Below, one piece after another: positions 1-12,129 of a stretch of 64,000 bases of DNA (positions within the stretch are counted from its first letter, which is position 1; each line of letters starts with the position of its first letter). The notes under the pieces were generated by a model, which ran no database searches, was not told the origin of the DNA, and saw only the letters and a list, made by a program, of their open reading frames with translations. Location of the stretch: contig JAGYXB010001997.1 in the NCBI GenBank assembly GCA_022495005.1, forward strand, positions 496,001 through 560,000. Reading direction: 5' to 3'. Source of the DNA: Rhyacophila brunnea. Taxonomy: Eukaryota; Arthropoda; Insecta; Trichoptera; Rhyacophilidae. The position numbers were made by a program, and so were the translations under genes.

Positions 1-777
1 ACATATTTCTTTTTCATTTATGGTCGAAATCTCGATACTATACAAAAAATAGAGAAAACCAGAGCTTTTATCTGGCGAATTTTAGCCCATTTAAGGGATT
101 GTCAATGTCACAAACAATAAAAAACTCTCGGAGACACTATCGGGTTTTTACGATCTATCCGGCAAGATTTGTGAAGGCAAGAGAAATAGAAGAAGGAGAT
201 GTGGTAAATTGTTTGAATCATTTTAGAGTAATACGGCATGGAAAAGAGTGTGTGATACTTTCGTTTAAATACAGCTGTAGCTATGGTGAGGGAATTCATC
301 CAGACGCACTTATTTCAACTGACTGATAGTTGGTTTTATCTAAGAATATTTTCGTTCTACAATAAAACAAACTCGTCTAAGGAAAGAAGGTTGGAGTATT
401 ATAGTAAACATCGTAAACGATTCATGCCTTTGAAAGTATTATTTTGAATATGGGGTTTTATCGATAGAATAATAGCTATTTTAATTGAAATTTTGACTGC
501 ACTTTATGCTTAAATAATTTGCGTACACACGCGCGGACCTTACTCATACTCACACAAACACATTCCCATCTAAAAACACACGCACACACACTAGCACGAG
601 GGATAAGGTGAGGTCACTAAGTTGGTCAGTTTATAGGATTGTTGAAATGTTAAGAAAGTTACTCAAATCCACAATGGCCTAATGCCTGCCAATTAGACAA
701 ACAAAGTAACTTGTTAAAGTTACTTATTATTTATTTTGATATCGCATTTTAATTGAACATTATAGTTATGGTCAACT
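1..777. other. AT-rich stretch, no supported gene
   Basis: I see no recognisable gene. A 75-codon frame at 99-326 only opens at a TTG and resembles no family I know. A CA-rich low-complexity patch lies at about 521-592. The rest is AT-rich unique-looking DNA. Confidence 0.5.
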
Positions 778-842
778 CCCACGATGGCCGAGCGGCAACA
801 TGTCCGTCTTCGTAAGTCCCGCGTTTGAACCCAGTTTTGGCA
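778..842 (+). repeat. SINE-A tRNA-like head, 5' fragment
   Basis: The segment has an A-box-like GATGGCCGAGCGG followed about 40 bases later by a B-box-like GTTTGAACCC. This matches the tRNA-derived head of the SINE-A family seen complete at 1098-1343 and 48976-49216. The D-arm wording resembles class II (Ser/Leu) tRNAs. The SINE body does not follow directly. A body fragment in the same orientation at 1405-1546 may be the other half of the same old copy, split by later insertions. Confidence 0.6.
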
Positions 843-1097
843 AAAAACGATCTTTACTCAGTGCTAAAACGATAAAAATGTATCAAATGTCCATATCTAC
901 TATTTACATTCAGTCATAGAATCTACCTAATGGGTATTCGATGTATGTAGTCATCATGTTGGCATATAATGTCGAAAATACTAGGTCTGGTTTAAAATTT
1001 ATCTGCTGTTTTTTCAATGAGGGGGAGGGTTACAATAAAATTAAGGAGGCGTGTAAAGAACCTACTCGCTGGTGCCCTCTGGAAACAGTGACAATTA

Positions 1098-1343
1098 CTT
1101 TCTTTCTTTCTTTCGACCATGTCCGATCCTAATACGATCATATGGGCCTCCACAGAGTATAGGTTTGTATTGATAGATTTTGTTTTTTACGAGAAATGGA
1201 TGTCAGCCACTTGCTCAACCTATTAGGTCCATACCCTGACACCCACAAATTGAAAAACAATATGTGTACTTGCCAGACCCTGGATTCAAACCTGGGACTC
1301 ACGGCGTTATAGTCCAACGCTTAAGCCGCGAGGCCACCGTGGG
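1098..1343 (-). repeat. SINE-A, full-length tRNA-derived SINE
   Basis: Read on the minus strand, a tRNA-like head (A box TGGCCTCGCGG, B box GGTTTGAATCC in a CCAGG...CCAGG T-arm) is followed by a body of about 160 bp and an (AAAG)n tail, seen as CTTT repeats at 1098-1114. The body words CCTAATAGGTTGAGCAAGTG, CTCTGTGGAGGCCCATATGA and GGATCGGACATGGT recur at 11.7, 32.5, 38.6 and 49.0 kb. SINEs of this design use an internal RNA polymerase III promoter and need a partner LINE; the short tandem tail fits target priming by such a LINE. No clear TSD was found. Confidence 0.85.
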
Positions 1344-1404
1344 CATACCTACCACCACCGGCCAATCTTTACCATACGGGGACCCGACACGATGAAGAAG
1401 AATG

Positions 1405-1546
1405 TGTATTTGGACCAAGATTATCGACCTAATAAGTTGATAAAGTGACTAAAATCCATTTATCGTGAAATGAAAAAAACTGGGAAATCAACCTCCAGTC
1501 TGTGAAAGCCCACTTATTATGATCTTCTTATGATCGAACATAGTAA
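1405..1546 (+). repeat. SINE-A body fragment, diverged
   Basis: The stretch keeps the body words GACCTAATAAGTTGA, AAAATCCATTTATCGTG and a degraded copy of the terminal CTCTGTGGAGGCC...GGATCGGACATGG block (here CAGTCTGTGAAAGCCCAC and GATCGAACAT). It has no tRNA head. Divergence is clearly higher than in the copy at 1098-1343, so it is older. Confidence 0.6.
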
Positions 1547-2945
1547 ACATAATGATAGTTAATATCGAATACATAAGATGAGCCTTATATGAGTTCGGAT
1601 GCGATTTATGGAAGGTATTATATCGTCTCTGTTCTGGAAGAACACACTAACTGGAGTATACTTGTTTTGAGTGATTTGACTTTGAAGTTGTTAAAATTTT
1701 TGAAATGGTCTATCATGTAAGTCTATTAAGTAATCATAAAAAGGTTGACTTTAAACTAAAGACTGTTTAATTATTAAGAAGGTTTCCAGACGGTAAATTT
1801 TGAAATAAGGAACATTTTGGTATAACTAACTCAATATGTAATTTTTTCCAATTAGTGTCTTCTGCCAGAACATTGACGATATTGTATATAGGTAAAACTA
1901 AATAACCTGTTTTTTAAAGTTTATTTTATTTCCTTTGAGATATAGAGAATTCAGAGTTAATAATGAAAGTAAATTATCTCTAAAAGTAAATCGACGATGC
2001 CAACGTTCTGCATTTCTATCTGGGAACCGACCATGGGGAATTTCTCGGTGAAGTTTTTATATTCATTACTTACGTTATTTATATAAAAATTTTTTTTAGA
2101 GGATTGTATTGGAATCTATTGTTTTTAATAGGTAGAAAATAAAAACCTAATAGATTCATAGTAAGAATGTATTCTATAAAATGTGGAAATTAAAATTATT
2201 AATTTATGAGTTATTATCGAACAAAAGGAAACGGACAGACATACGAATTTTATTAATTAGTATATATTATATATACGTAAAATTATTTCACTGTCCGGAG
2301 TTGAATGATATTCTTATCCATTAAGCTAGCGATCCATCTGTAATTTTTGAGAATAATTAGTAATAAGTTGGCTTTGTTCTAGAATGTTGTTAAAATTACT
2401 TTGTGTTATTTATGATTTTACCATTTAGCGCCTTATACCATTGATACAAAATCCTAGTCCGCAAACTTGAGTCCGATGTGCGTGTAAGCCATACAAATAT
2501 TTTCGGGTCCGGCCGTTACATAACGAAACAGAGACGAACGAGGGGGCGCCGGCCCACTCTGACGCCTTGTCCCCTTTCGAAATCGCCAACCCCCCAGCCC
2601 CCAACCGCCCACACGATAAGGTATTGGCAGGCGGTTATACAACGCTTACTTGCTGGAGGGGCATCTTAACCCTTTTTGTAGCATTACGCTTTATTCAGCG
2701 ATCGGCATGCAAAGTGTATTTAGGTCGGTATCATAACGCCCTAGGTTTAAAATTTTAGATATTAAGGGTAATTTCTAATTATAATTAATTGCCAATGCGA
2801 AGGAAACCGTTTTCTTCAAGTGACCAAATTAAGGACACAACGCATATCTTCTATGAAGTATATAAATCAGGCGTGAATACAGAAAAAAGTGATTCGGGGG
2901 TCCTTTTTGAAAAAAATATTCATAATATTCACAATGATATTGGTC
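1547..2945. other. AT-rich stretch with a GC-rich patch
   Basis: No gene or repeat family was recognised. A markedly GC-rich patch at about 2490-2690 includes C-runs (CCCCCCAGCCCCCAACC) and produces overlapping 60-codon frames on both strands that look like compositional artefacts. Its composition is foreign to its surroundings; it may be a decayed mobile-element end. Confidence 0.4.
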
Positions 2946-2953
2946 GTATAGAC

Positions 2954-3371
2954 CAGTGCTTCTCAAACTTTTTTATACCACGGCCCCCAAAATCAGAAAA
3001 AAAAATCCAAAGCTCCCATCCCCAAAAAATTTTGTCTTTAGTGATCAACAGTACTTTATTCATCATTATTTTTTATAATATGTACATTTTTATGATGCTT
3101 TTCTAGATTATGGTGGATCTATTCCTTTTGGTGTCGCTTAAAGTTCCCTACAGAAAAGCAAATCGTCATGAATTTGGGAATCATACTGATATCTTACAAA
3201 AACCATTAACTGTGCGTAGTTTGTAATCATATTCATCGAGTTGTATTGCAAAGAAATTGCTCTGTTTAATGCGAGATATTTATCACGTTTTTATGATTTT
3301 TTTTCTTCAAATACTAAAATATTTCGCGAATCCCTTGCAGGGTCCAGGGCCTCCTAGTGTGAGAAGTACTG
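2954..3371. mobile_element. hAT-type MITE with perfect 8-bp TSD
   Basis: The element begins CAGTGCTTCTCAAACTTTTT and ends TGAGAAGTACTG, giving a terminal inverted repeat (TIR) that matches at 11 of the first 12 positions. It is bracketed by identical 8-bp copies of GTATAGAC at 2946-2953 and 3372-3379. An 8-bp TSD with CAGTG-type ends is diagnostic of the hAT superfamily. At 418 bp it is too short to encode a transposase and has no long frame, so it is non-autonomous and would have been mobilised by a hAT transposase supplied elsewhere. The start CAGTG(C/G)TTCTCAAAC followed by CCACGGCCCCC is a common hAT terminus in animals. The clean TSD suggests a fairly recent insertion. Confidence 0.9.
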
Positions 3372-3477
3372 GTATAGACGGTCTTAGGGAGTGGGGTTAA
3401 GCATATTTATCAGGTGCCACAGAATTCCACATTGACCCCAAAAACCAATATTATTTTTCAATTTATATTAAAAAGTG

Positions 3478-3790
3478 AAAGGCTTCGAGAGGAAGGTGCT
3501 GCGTAGGATATATGGGCCCATACCAGAAAGAGAAGATTTGCGTATTTGGTATAACCTGAAGCTCTACAACCTTTTTCAAAAAGAATGTATCTCAGCATTC
3601 ATTAAGCTTGTTAGACTCTGATGGGCTATGTAGCAAGAGTTGACAGTGTTGATGACTGAGGCAGACACCTGGAAGACACTAGTCCAGAATAGGGGGCGAT
3701 AGACTATATTAGTTTTTGGAGAAGGCTAGTACCCACCCTGGGTTGTTGGACCACTTATGATGATGATGGTAGTAATGATGCTTCAGGAGT
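3478..3790 (+). pseudogene. non-LTR retrotransposon C-terminal fragment
   Basis: From 3478 the plus strand reads a frame with FERKVLRRIYGPI, then W-YN-LKLYNLF and FIKLVRL, followed by a stop and WAM. This is the post-reverse-transcriptase region shared by many insect non-LTR elements (usual pattern FERKVLR-I-G, then ELY-L, IK-RL-W-GHV-RM). The GHV-RM block is broken by two stops and a deletion. A following ADTWK...NRGR segment and a GATGATGATGG-type 3' tail near 3760-3775 fit the end of such an element. It is a 5'-truncated dead fragment. Confidence 0.75.
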
Positions 3791-3799
3791 TCTGTTTGG

Positions 3800-5040
3800 T
3801 AGTAAGGTATTTTGTCAATTAACTTTGATAATTGACCGCTAGATGGTATCATATTTTTTCATACAAAATTTAAACTCAATTACTGCCCGACAATGACATA
3901 CAATCGACATAAACACCTTGTTTGATCATCGACACTCGTACTAATTATTATATTGTATGTACTTATAGATAGAGATTTAAAAGAAATATTATAGGTACTC
4001 ATATACTCATGTACTCTATACGTATCAATATATTACTGAGTTTTCAGATTTAGTTTTTAGTGAAACGATAAGACGGTTCATAATCGTTCATGCGCGCACA
4101 CAGTAAGATGGTATGGGACGAGGTCCATTTTGAAAATTTATCCATAATGACCATAATATATAACTATTATTTTTTTTAAGGCGGCGAGAGGGGACGGAGT
4201 TAACAAAATCTAACAGGTGTTACTTACTTTCGCATTTACCCTGCAGACCCCCGCATTTTTCCGGGTAATGTAATTATTAGAATAGTTAGTATCTGTTTGT
4301 GTCGTCCGCGCTGTCTCGTCTTTTAGACACGTGTAAGTAAAGTATTGGATGCCTCCGATAACTGCTCGAATTATTCATAAGTGTCACAGATCTTCCACTG
4401 ATAGGGGTCTTGTGTACAGTAGAATGCCGAGAGATGTAGGGGGACCTTTTAAGAAAGCTGATCGACATTATCAGGTTCTTGATCCTCAGCCATGAGGTCC
4501 TTATGAAGAAGGTGAAGTATTCTATTCTCTTCACCTAGATAATTTGTTTTTTTTTTGTTTCTGGTGGAAGGGGGTCTAGAACCAAAATTTCCCCACTCTT
4601 GTGTGCGAACCTCTGATAGTTTATGGAATATGTCGTGTAAAATATCTGCCATTGTGTAATTATTTTGTAGGTATAGGTGAGGGATTTATTTTCCTTCTTA
4701 AGTTGTGATCAAATTGAGATGTATGTCACGTCACTGTCACGCTGTCTTTGCGATAAATTTAAGTCTACGGTTTCGTCATTTTTCAGAATATTTTGAACGA
4801 TCACCACCTCTCTATATTCAATTATAGAGAGTGCCAACTCTAATGTATTAGTTTTTTGAATTATTATTAATTATTATTGCTAATTTCAATAAATTTTAAC
4901 AGTTTCTACGTGTGCATACCTACGTTAAAATTACTAGCGATATTATATCCATAGATACTATTTTTAACGGAACCCAACCTGCAGACCATAGATAATAGAC
5001 AATATTCTAATAGAAAATAAATAGTGCCAACCACTAAAAA
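3800..5040. other. no recognised feature
   Basis: AT-rich sequence with a more complex segment at about 4160-4660. Several 60-80 codon frames occur on the minus strand but lack family motifs and overlap one another in different frames. Confidence 0.45.
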
Positions 5041-5042
5041 TA

Positions 5043-5185
5043 GGCGGCTCTCGTGGTGCAGTGGGCAAAGCGCTGGCCTTCCACCCGAGAGTTCTGGGTT
5101 CGATTCCCGGTCAAGAAAAAAACAAATATGTGTTTTTCTCAAAGCCTGGGTATTTGTGATTGTTCAAAATTACTAACAACCACCT
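5043..5185 (+). repeat. SINE-C, tRNA-Gly(UCC)-like SINE
   Basis: The head from 5043 carries TGGTGCAGTGGGCAAAGCGC (A box and D arm), GCCTTCCACC where the anticodon loop would read UCC, and GGGTTCGATTCCCGG (a perfect T arm and B box). The arrangement matches tRNA-Gly(UCC), but the acceptor and anticodon stems do not pair properly, so it is not a working tRNA. The tail words AATATGTGTTTTTCTC and GCCTGGGTATTTGTGATTG recur in a second partial copy at 33165-33262. Confidence 0.7.
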
Positions 5186-5189
5186 TGTA

Positions 5190-6020
5190 CGAAAAAGCAA
5201 GGACATGGTTATTAATAATTCTAAAAAAAACCACTAAAAATAAAAAACCTGATTTTTACATGATTTGAAATGTCGTGAAATATGATAAAAACGTTCAAAA
5301 CGTCATGCAGGATCGATGCAGTGCGGTTCAACGTGGGGTAACCTCATTATTGTTTTGGTGATTTCGGCAGATTTTCCCAGCTGACAATGTTCGTTTAAAC
5401 GTTCAAAATGTGCTACGGGATGGGAGCATCAGTCTGATAACGTTTTAGATACCAAGAAAACGATATTACACACTTTTTCCCGTAGCGGCAGCTTACTGTG
5501 ACGTCACGTGATAGTCCGCGACATGCACCATAATATATTTCGCGCTTTAATTAAAAGATAATTATACAACGTCTCTACCCATAGTGCCACATGGTGTACA
5601 TCGAAGGTAAGAACCAACCCACCCTCAGAATAGTAAGATGAGGCATAAATGATTGCCCACAGGTCAACTCGGACGAAGACAAATGACATCCGATGTTGAA
5701 TTGTTGAGGGGGAGAGGCCGGCCCCGAAAGGGGAGGGTTAGCCTTTAAAGGGAGAGGTTTAATTCCTCAGCCAGAACTCACTTCAAGAAGTTTGCATATT
5801 TCCGGTAAAGGTGGCCGGTAATTTAACGGCCGAAGATGGATGGACCCAGAGATTCGAGAGGGCTTTGTTTTGTTTGGCGGTGCGTTGTGTCCGTTTTGGA
5901 AGTCGACCGGTCGGTGTGTGATGTTATTGATTTGGATTCTATTTGTTATCAATGATATTTTATTGGGACGAGGGATAAACATTTTTTTACAGTAATTTTA
6001 CTAGTTTTAATGCTATTTTT
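5190..6020. other. unassigned stretch with GC bump
   Basis: No gene was recognised. The part 5480-5930 is clearly richer in G+C than its surroundings, with GTGACGTCACGTGA near 5500 and purine-rich GGGGGAGAGGCCGG near 5707. A 71-codon minus frame (5767-5982) has no recognisable motif. It could be a single-copy regulatory segment or a decayed element. Confidence 0.35.
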
Positions 6021-6451
6021 ACAACGTTTTTATTAGCTCGTATTCTTGTTTGTCCGGTGGTTGTTTGTTCAGTACAAATCTAGCAATCGATTTTTAACTA
6101 ACTTCCCGACTAGCTAGATATTTGAAACTTTTAGAATATATCAGAACACGATGCCAATGCATTCTTTTAATACTTTTAGCCATCTTTAAGCAGAATTGAA
6201 TTCATTTTCAGTTAATTCTGTTTTGTATGGAAAGTTATTTCAGGAAAATCCGTAAAAGGTAAAAGACTATTATTGGTTAGCGACTAAATTATTAATATAT
6301 ACGAGCGTTACTATGGAAATCAAAATGAAATGTCAAAATGACATTTCAGTATTCTATATTTTTTTTTTGTTTGTTTTTTATTTACTTCATATCAAGTACA
6401 AGTTTGGGCATATTGAGCGTAATAATTCTACAGAAAATTTAAAAACGTTGT
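6021..6451 (+). mobile_element. inverted-repeat element X, copy 1
   Basis: The first of three copies in this window (others 56518-56917 plus, 58749-59196 minus). All share ends ACAACGTTTT and AAAACGTTGT, a 10-bp TIR, and conserved interior words such as CTTCCCGACTAGCTAG, GAACACGATGCCAATGCAT and the small palindrome TGTCAAAATGACA. There is no coding capacity. Homology continues about 25 bp past the right TIR (ATATAAAAAGTT...TTTTTATCTT), so the true right end may lie slightly further out. I could not identify a TSD, so the superfamily is open. Confidence 0.7.
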
Positions 6452-9400
6452 ATATAAAAAGTTCTTTTTATCTTGTAATTATGTTAACTATGTAAACTAA
6501 ATAATAAACATGTCGTCAATGTAACTGCAATACTGCGAAATAATTAATTAAAAAAATATATGACAAACATGACAAGACCTTGATAGATATATTAGAATTA
6601 CCGAATGGACTAATAGATTTCTATGGCTTAAGACCAGACGCTAGTACCGAATTGATCCTGTGATGCAAACATATCGTCATAAAAATACACGATGCTATAA
6701 ATTACTAAATTAAAACTTATTCCGGTTTCCTATTATCATTTTCTTACAGGACAAAATGTTTTTAAGAATGTTTTCTTTAAGAAGTGGAAGCCGTGGATGA
6801 AACATAATATTATGGTAAGACAAAATACTTAGTAAGTAGATGGCTTTTTTGTCTCGTATTTTCATTTTTTAACAAAATGCTTCATGTTTAAGGTACTGCA
6901 GGAACGATAACTTCGATTATATTAGTAAAATAATATTATTTTCATAATAGGCCAACATAATGTTATGTAAAAGAATGCCTTCCTTGATTTTATCGTGTCT
7001 GAAAAATGGGTGATGGAGCAAAATGAAAAAGGGGTGTTCATTGAGATGGCCAAGGACTATCCCTGGATAGCAATAGATGAATAAAATTATTGTTTATAAG
7101 TTACTATATAAATCTGTCATATTTATAATGTCAATAACATATGATTAGATTGAAAAAAAAAACAAATAAATAATTATAATATAAAATAAAAGTTAAATAA
7201 ATTAATGTAAACTTACATAGCAATGCTTGTAAATGCTTACGTAAACTTGCATAGGCAATTACTATCTAATACAACTGTTATGAGTTATGATGGAATCAAT
7301 GTTGAATTTAATACACAAATACTATTGCTAAAATACCCCACAATATCATAGTAAGTATTTCAAAACAACATTTTGTTTTATAATAGGTACCTACTAGATT
7401 TTTTTGTTCCATATTATTATAATTCATTTATTCGGTAAATTTTAAATTGATATTGAAAAAAACGTTTAATTTTTATAAATACTATGCTTTGTTCTCATAT
7501 ACGAGTAGGTAGTTATCGATGAAAAAATGAAAATTTAAATATAATATAATATTTAAGATTAAAAACAACTTATCGAGATGTTTATTCCTGTACGTTTCCT
7601 AAAAACTCCTTGCTATTAGTAATTTAAAGAATTTATTTTTATGCAAACATTTTCTACCACATTACCTAGTGTTATATCGTTATAGAAATGTAACATCGGC
7701 AGATTTAGTAAAATCAATAATTAAAATATGTGGAGACATTGAAAAAAATAAGTAAATTTATATTTATAGTGTTATTTATCATTTTAAATACAATTAGGTA
7801 GGTGAATATTAAATTTTATGACATTTTTATTGAGAAAATTTTAGGCAAACCTTTGACGTTTGCCCGATAGATGTCAGTACACGTAGCATAGCAGTGGAAA
7901 ATTCGTTTACACCGATCAAATATTTTCACTATGAAAAAAGATTACAATACAGGTAATAAAATATACGAATAAAGAAAAATAATGATCTAATAATAAAATA
8001 AAAGTAATTAAAGAATTTTTAACCCTTCAATGCATATCATATTTTAATATAATATGATACAATTTATATATGTATACTAAAAAGACGGCCATACTTTATG
8101 TGAAGTTTATATTGTAATGAAATTTTAATTGAAAGTCAATTCGATATTTTAATTTTGTGAAAATCAATATTAATTTATTTATTCGTATCTCAATAAGAAT
8201 CTAAAGTATTTCTAGAATTTATCATTTTAGGGTTAGAGTTTAGGGTAATAACAATTTGCAATTAATGGGCTAATACAAATATAACTAATCAAAAAAACAC
8301 ATAAATATAGTTATGTTTTGTTTTGAGAAATACTTAGTCAGAAAGTCAGTTTAAGAGCCAATGTACAAATACAATGTAATATAATTTTAGATAACACATT
8401 TACTATTCCCATATTAATAATAATGCTAATAATATTATCACTGACATTGAATAATTATGATACCCTTAATTTAAACGTAAACTTATTTCATAGTAAATAT
8501 TTATTGTATTAGTAATTTATTTTTCGTGAAAATTGTGTATAGAATACAAAATGTTTGATTACTTTACGGTACATATTATTTTGACCTACTGAATGATAAA
8601 CATAGTATAATAATTATTATGGGATACTAAACTAGATATATTTTCAAATCATGACATATTTAAAAATATATAAAGCACATTAATGAGGTCTTCATTAGGT
8701 TCTAATAATATGTAATCAGCTGGTCTACAGGTCTAAATTATAAATTACAATGCGCATATTAATGATTTATTGTAACGATTTCATAAATAATACAGTCCAA
8801 TTGTTTCTAGATTGTATAGGTATTTAGGTACTTAGGTACAGTATGGATTAAAAGCAAAAGCATAGAGTACGAGAATGATGTTTCAAAAGCACCGGCCGCG
8901 GCATTTACAGGGACTTAGATGTGTAGTGACCAATCGATCAATGAATAAAAAACAAAACGATCAAAAATATTTATAGTTATGCCAATAGACACCTATTGAT
9001 AAATCACGAAACACAAGCGATGATTTATCACGTGTTATCGTACCAATATTTAAATATGGAAGAATGCTAAAAAATATTATAAAGTTTTGTGAATACGAAA
9101 TTACTAATACTAACATAAACCGAACGTAACCTAACCTAATACTTCAATGACTAAAAAACTAGTTGTATTAAGAAAATAAGTTATTTGTTATAAAAAAAGC
9201 TATATTTTCTCAAAATTATAAACTTAATAAAAATTTACAATAAGTCAATTATCAATAATACAAGAAAGTTGTTACGATAGCAATAAAAAAATCATATTTA
9301 AAAAAATATATATATATAGATTTAGGTCAACCAACAGGATCAATCACAGAGGATAATACGTATAATTATAATATATACACAAAATAATATGTGATGATCC

Positions 9401-10290
9401 CAATAACAGGCGGACACAAAAAGCATCATAAATCAAATGAAATTGTATCAAATAGGTATTTTTAGGAGAGTTATTGAAAATGGTTAAAAAAAAAAGAATA
9501 CACATGAGTAGTAATCATAAGAAAAATAGAGAAAAAAACAGACAACATAAAAAAGTATATGTATGGATAAGAAAGGCAATATAAGAAAAGAATAATACAA
9601 TTTTTATAAAATACAATAAAAATAATCAGTCGTCCAGATACAATTATTATTAGTCGTAGATTTTGGAGCATGTTTTGAGTTATCCGATCCTCTACCCGCT
9701 ATGTAGGTATATGCAGCCATGAAGATTTTGGAGCAGTTACTTAATACTAGTATAGAACAAAAGAAAATTATAATTATGTTATTTTCTTTCATCAACGTCA
9801 ATAACTGGAAATCGTATTGATTAGTCGTAAATATTTGTTAGGTGGGGTGATAATATTAAAATGTGATATTGCTTTATATTTTTATTATATGTTAATAATT
9901 TAGATTATTTGGTTAAGTGCCCTTAATTAGGTATTATGAAATATTATTATCCAATTTCATTAATTATAATTTAATTGTTAGTGAAATAATATTATTGAGT
10001 GGATAATTCAATGTACCTATTGGTTGATTATTTATGTCACCTTTTGAATTTTTTTTGATAAATGCCCGTTGTATAAAGATTATTTAGTTGAAAATGTCCC
10101 TTTGAGGCGTAGAAAAAGTAATATAAAAAATTCCCTTTTAATAAAATAAATTAATAATTATATTTTGGCTCATATAATATTGTGGGTAGGTACGTCAAAT
10201 AAGGACAACGAAATACTCCATTTTGGCATCTTATTAAGAAAATAATGTATTATTTAAAAATCTACTAATACCATATGAAACATTAAGGCT
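6452..10290. other. AT-rich stretch with nothing recognised
   Basis: Long, very AT-rich DNA with short A/T runs, an (AT)n patch near 9305-9320, and one CCTAACCTAA string at about 9129-9140. No TIR, SINE, LINE or exon-like segment was found on either strand. Confidence 0.5.
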
Positions 10291-10296
10291 ATACCT

Positions 10297-10668
10297 CAGC
10301 TGAGGCATGGTATAAAAAGATCGTGACTAGGCGATACGCGGAATGCGGGTCGCGGGTGCAAATGACGGAAGCCGAACGAAATATAATTTGTCATAAAAGT
10401 TCAATATGCGTCCTTTTTATGTTATGTTTATTATTATATTCGTAATAACAATAGTATATTCATTGACATGTTTTCTTTTTTAAGTACATACGTAAAGATT
10501 TTAGTCATCTTTACACGATTTAGGAATATTTTCACCCGACGCCATGATAAAACGATTCGACCTGCAGACGCCTCGACTATCGCTCTCCGAATGACAACGC
10601 GGCCGTAATTTCCTTCTACATACAGTTGAAAATTATTTGCCGTTTCACTTATGTACGCTCTTAATAGG
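10297..10668 (+). repeat. dispersed repeat R2, copy 1
   Basis: It shares about 370 bp, in order, with 47972-48345. Shared words include GCGGGTCGCGGGTGCAAATG, ATATTCATTGACATG, TTTAGTCATCTTTACACGAT and CAGTTGAAAATTATTT. This copy has a TATAAAA word at about 10311-10317 where copy 2 has CTAAAAA. Neither TIR nor TSD was seen and no frame is conserved between copies. It may be a SINE, an LTR fragment or an unclassified element. Confidence 0.6.
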
Positions 10669-11585
10669 AATCATATTGGTTATAGCTTAATTACATTAGC
10701 AGACGCGCAGACCCTATCCGATCCAACGATTCACGCCGACCGTCGTGGCCAACGTTTTTAGACTACCTAAATATTTGCAATTACACGCAATGATTCAATC
10801 GCGTTGGTCCTTGTTTTTAATTGGTTGACCGAAAACTATTTCTACGTTAGATTTGTGGCTACACTGAACTGTATTCCCGCGAAAATTTACGTCAAAACTG
10901 AGCTGTCAAACCTAGTGGGCGGTGTTCGGATATCTTCGTACGTTCTCGATAATCTTCGCTTGCATCGGGACGACGGAAAATATAATTTATTCCAGTTTAC
11001 TCACGATCGCTCCCGACCCTTGAAAACCATAGAGAATAGATTTTGACAAAAGTGACAGACGATCGAGCAGACGCAATCTGCCAATGTAATTCGAGCTTTA
11101 AATAGAAGTTGTACGTAGTACATATAACTAAAGATGTTGTGATCTCGTTATTGATAAAAATTGAAATATTTATTAAGTTGATCTTATTTTTTGCAATTAA
11201 TCGTGGTCACCCTACCATAATCGTCTGGATGTAACCCTTTAGTGCGGGCATCTAGAGAGGACGTCAATCACGAAGTCCTATTTGCTTGTCTTTTGCAATC
11301 AATAGCGGGAAACGGCCGATCGCTGCGGTCACGAATGCTTGCGCAATCGGCGAAGAGAAGATTCGCGTCCAGCTCGAGGAGTAGGTACCACAACCTTCTA
11401 CCACCTAAAGAGCCATATGCCTAGAGCCAAATTGCAGAGAACAATGTGTTCTTACAAGAGAATGAGTCAATCGAAAGATTGTGTTGCCATTACTATAATA
11501 ATCATGAATGTTGAGTTGATCATATTTGCATGTGGAATACGGGGATTTACATTCCATCAGATTGGTTATACATATCAATCGGATA
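10669..11585. other. no recognised feature
   Basis: Unassigned sequence. Short plus-strand frames at 10804-11046 and 11242-11629 have no recognisable domain and start at non-ATG or arbitrary codons. Confidence 0.4.
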
Positions 11586-12129
11586 CAGCGCTCGAAATGG
11601 AAAATTATACGAACCGGAGCGCTCGATAATTTTCAGAAAATATTAACACATTTTTAATTTTTTTACCATGTCCGATCCTAATAGGATCATATGGGCCTCC
11701 ACAGAGTGGAGGTTTGAATTGACGGATTTTGTTTTTAGGAGAAATGGATGTCAGCCACTTGCTCAACCTATTTGGTCCATACTCTGACTCATACACAAAT
11801 TGAAAAACAATATGTGTACTTGTCAGACCCAGGATTCAAACCTGGGACCTAAGAAGCTATAGGCCGATGCTTAAGCCGCACGGCCAACGTGGGTGCTTTA
11901 ACATATATTTATGTATATTGTGTACAAATAAGTGGTTTAGAGTGTTTTGACAGTCATGTGGAATAACAGTTTTTAAACAGTGTCAGCATCTCAGGCAAAA
12001 ACGGGTTTTACGAAACGTCATAAATAATATTTTTTATGACGTGTCATATTTAATTAGCGATAGCGATAATTTCGGCGATTTCACGAACCGGAACTGTGTT
12101 ACGGTGGGCTCTGGTCATTTCGAGCGCTG
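11586..12129. mobile_element. hAT-like element (CAGCGCTCG family) split by SINE-A
   Basis: Left end CAGCGCTCGAAATGGA and right end TCATTTCGAGCGCTG form a TIR, with inner inverted words ACGAACCGGAGCGCTCG and CACGAACCGGAAC. Related copies are 37509-37713 (perfect TSD) and a left-end fragment at 20456-20600. SINE-A sits inside at 11651-11893 and is therefore younger. The flanks ATCGGATA and GTTCGGAA are not a clean 8-bp TSD, so this copy is old or slightly altered at its ends. Confidence 0.65.
11651..11893 (-). repeat. SINE-A, full-length, nested
   Basis: Minus-strand copy with head at 11893, B-box GGTTTGAATCC, CAGACCCAGG junction, the conserved body, and a 3' end (ACCATGTCCGATCC on the plus strand) joined to a T-rich tail. 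Possible imperfect TSDs are TTAACACATTTTT on the left and TTAACATATATTT on the right. It is inserted inside the hAT-like element 11586-12129. Confidence 0.85.

Noticed and set aside
99..326. 75-codon plus frame near the window start
   Set aside because: It opens at TTG with an ATG two codons later, has no motif, no neighbours and ordinary AT-rich context. There is insufficient support.
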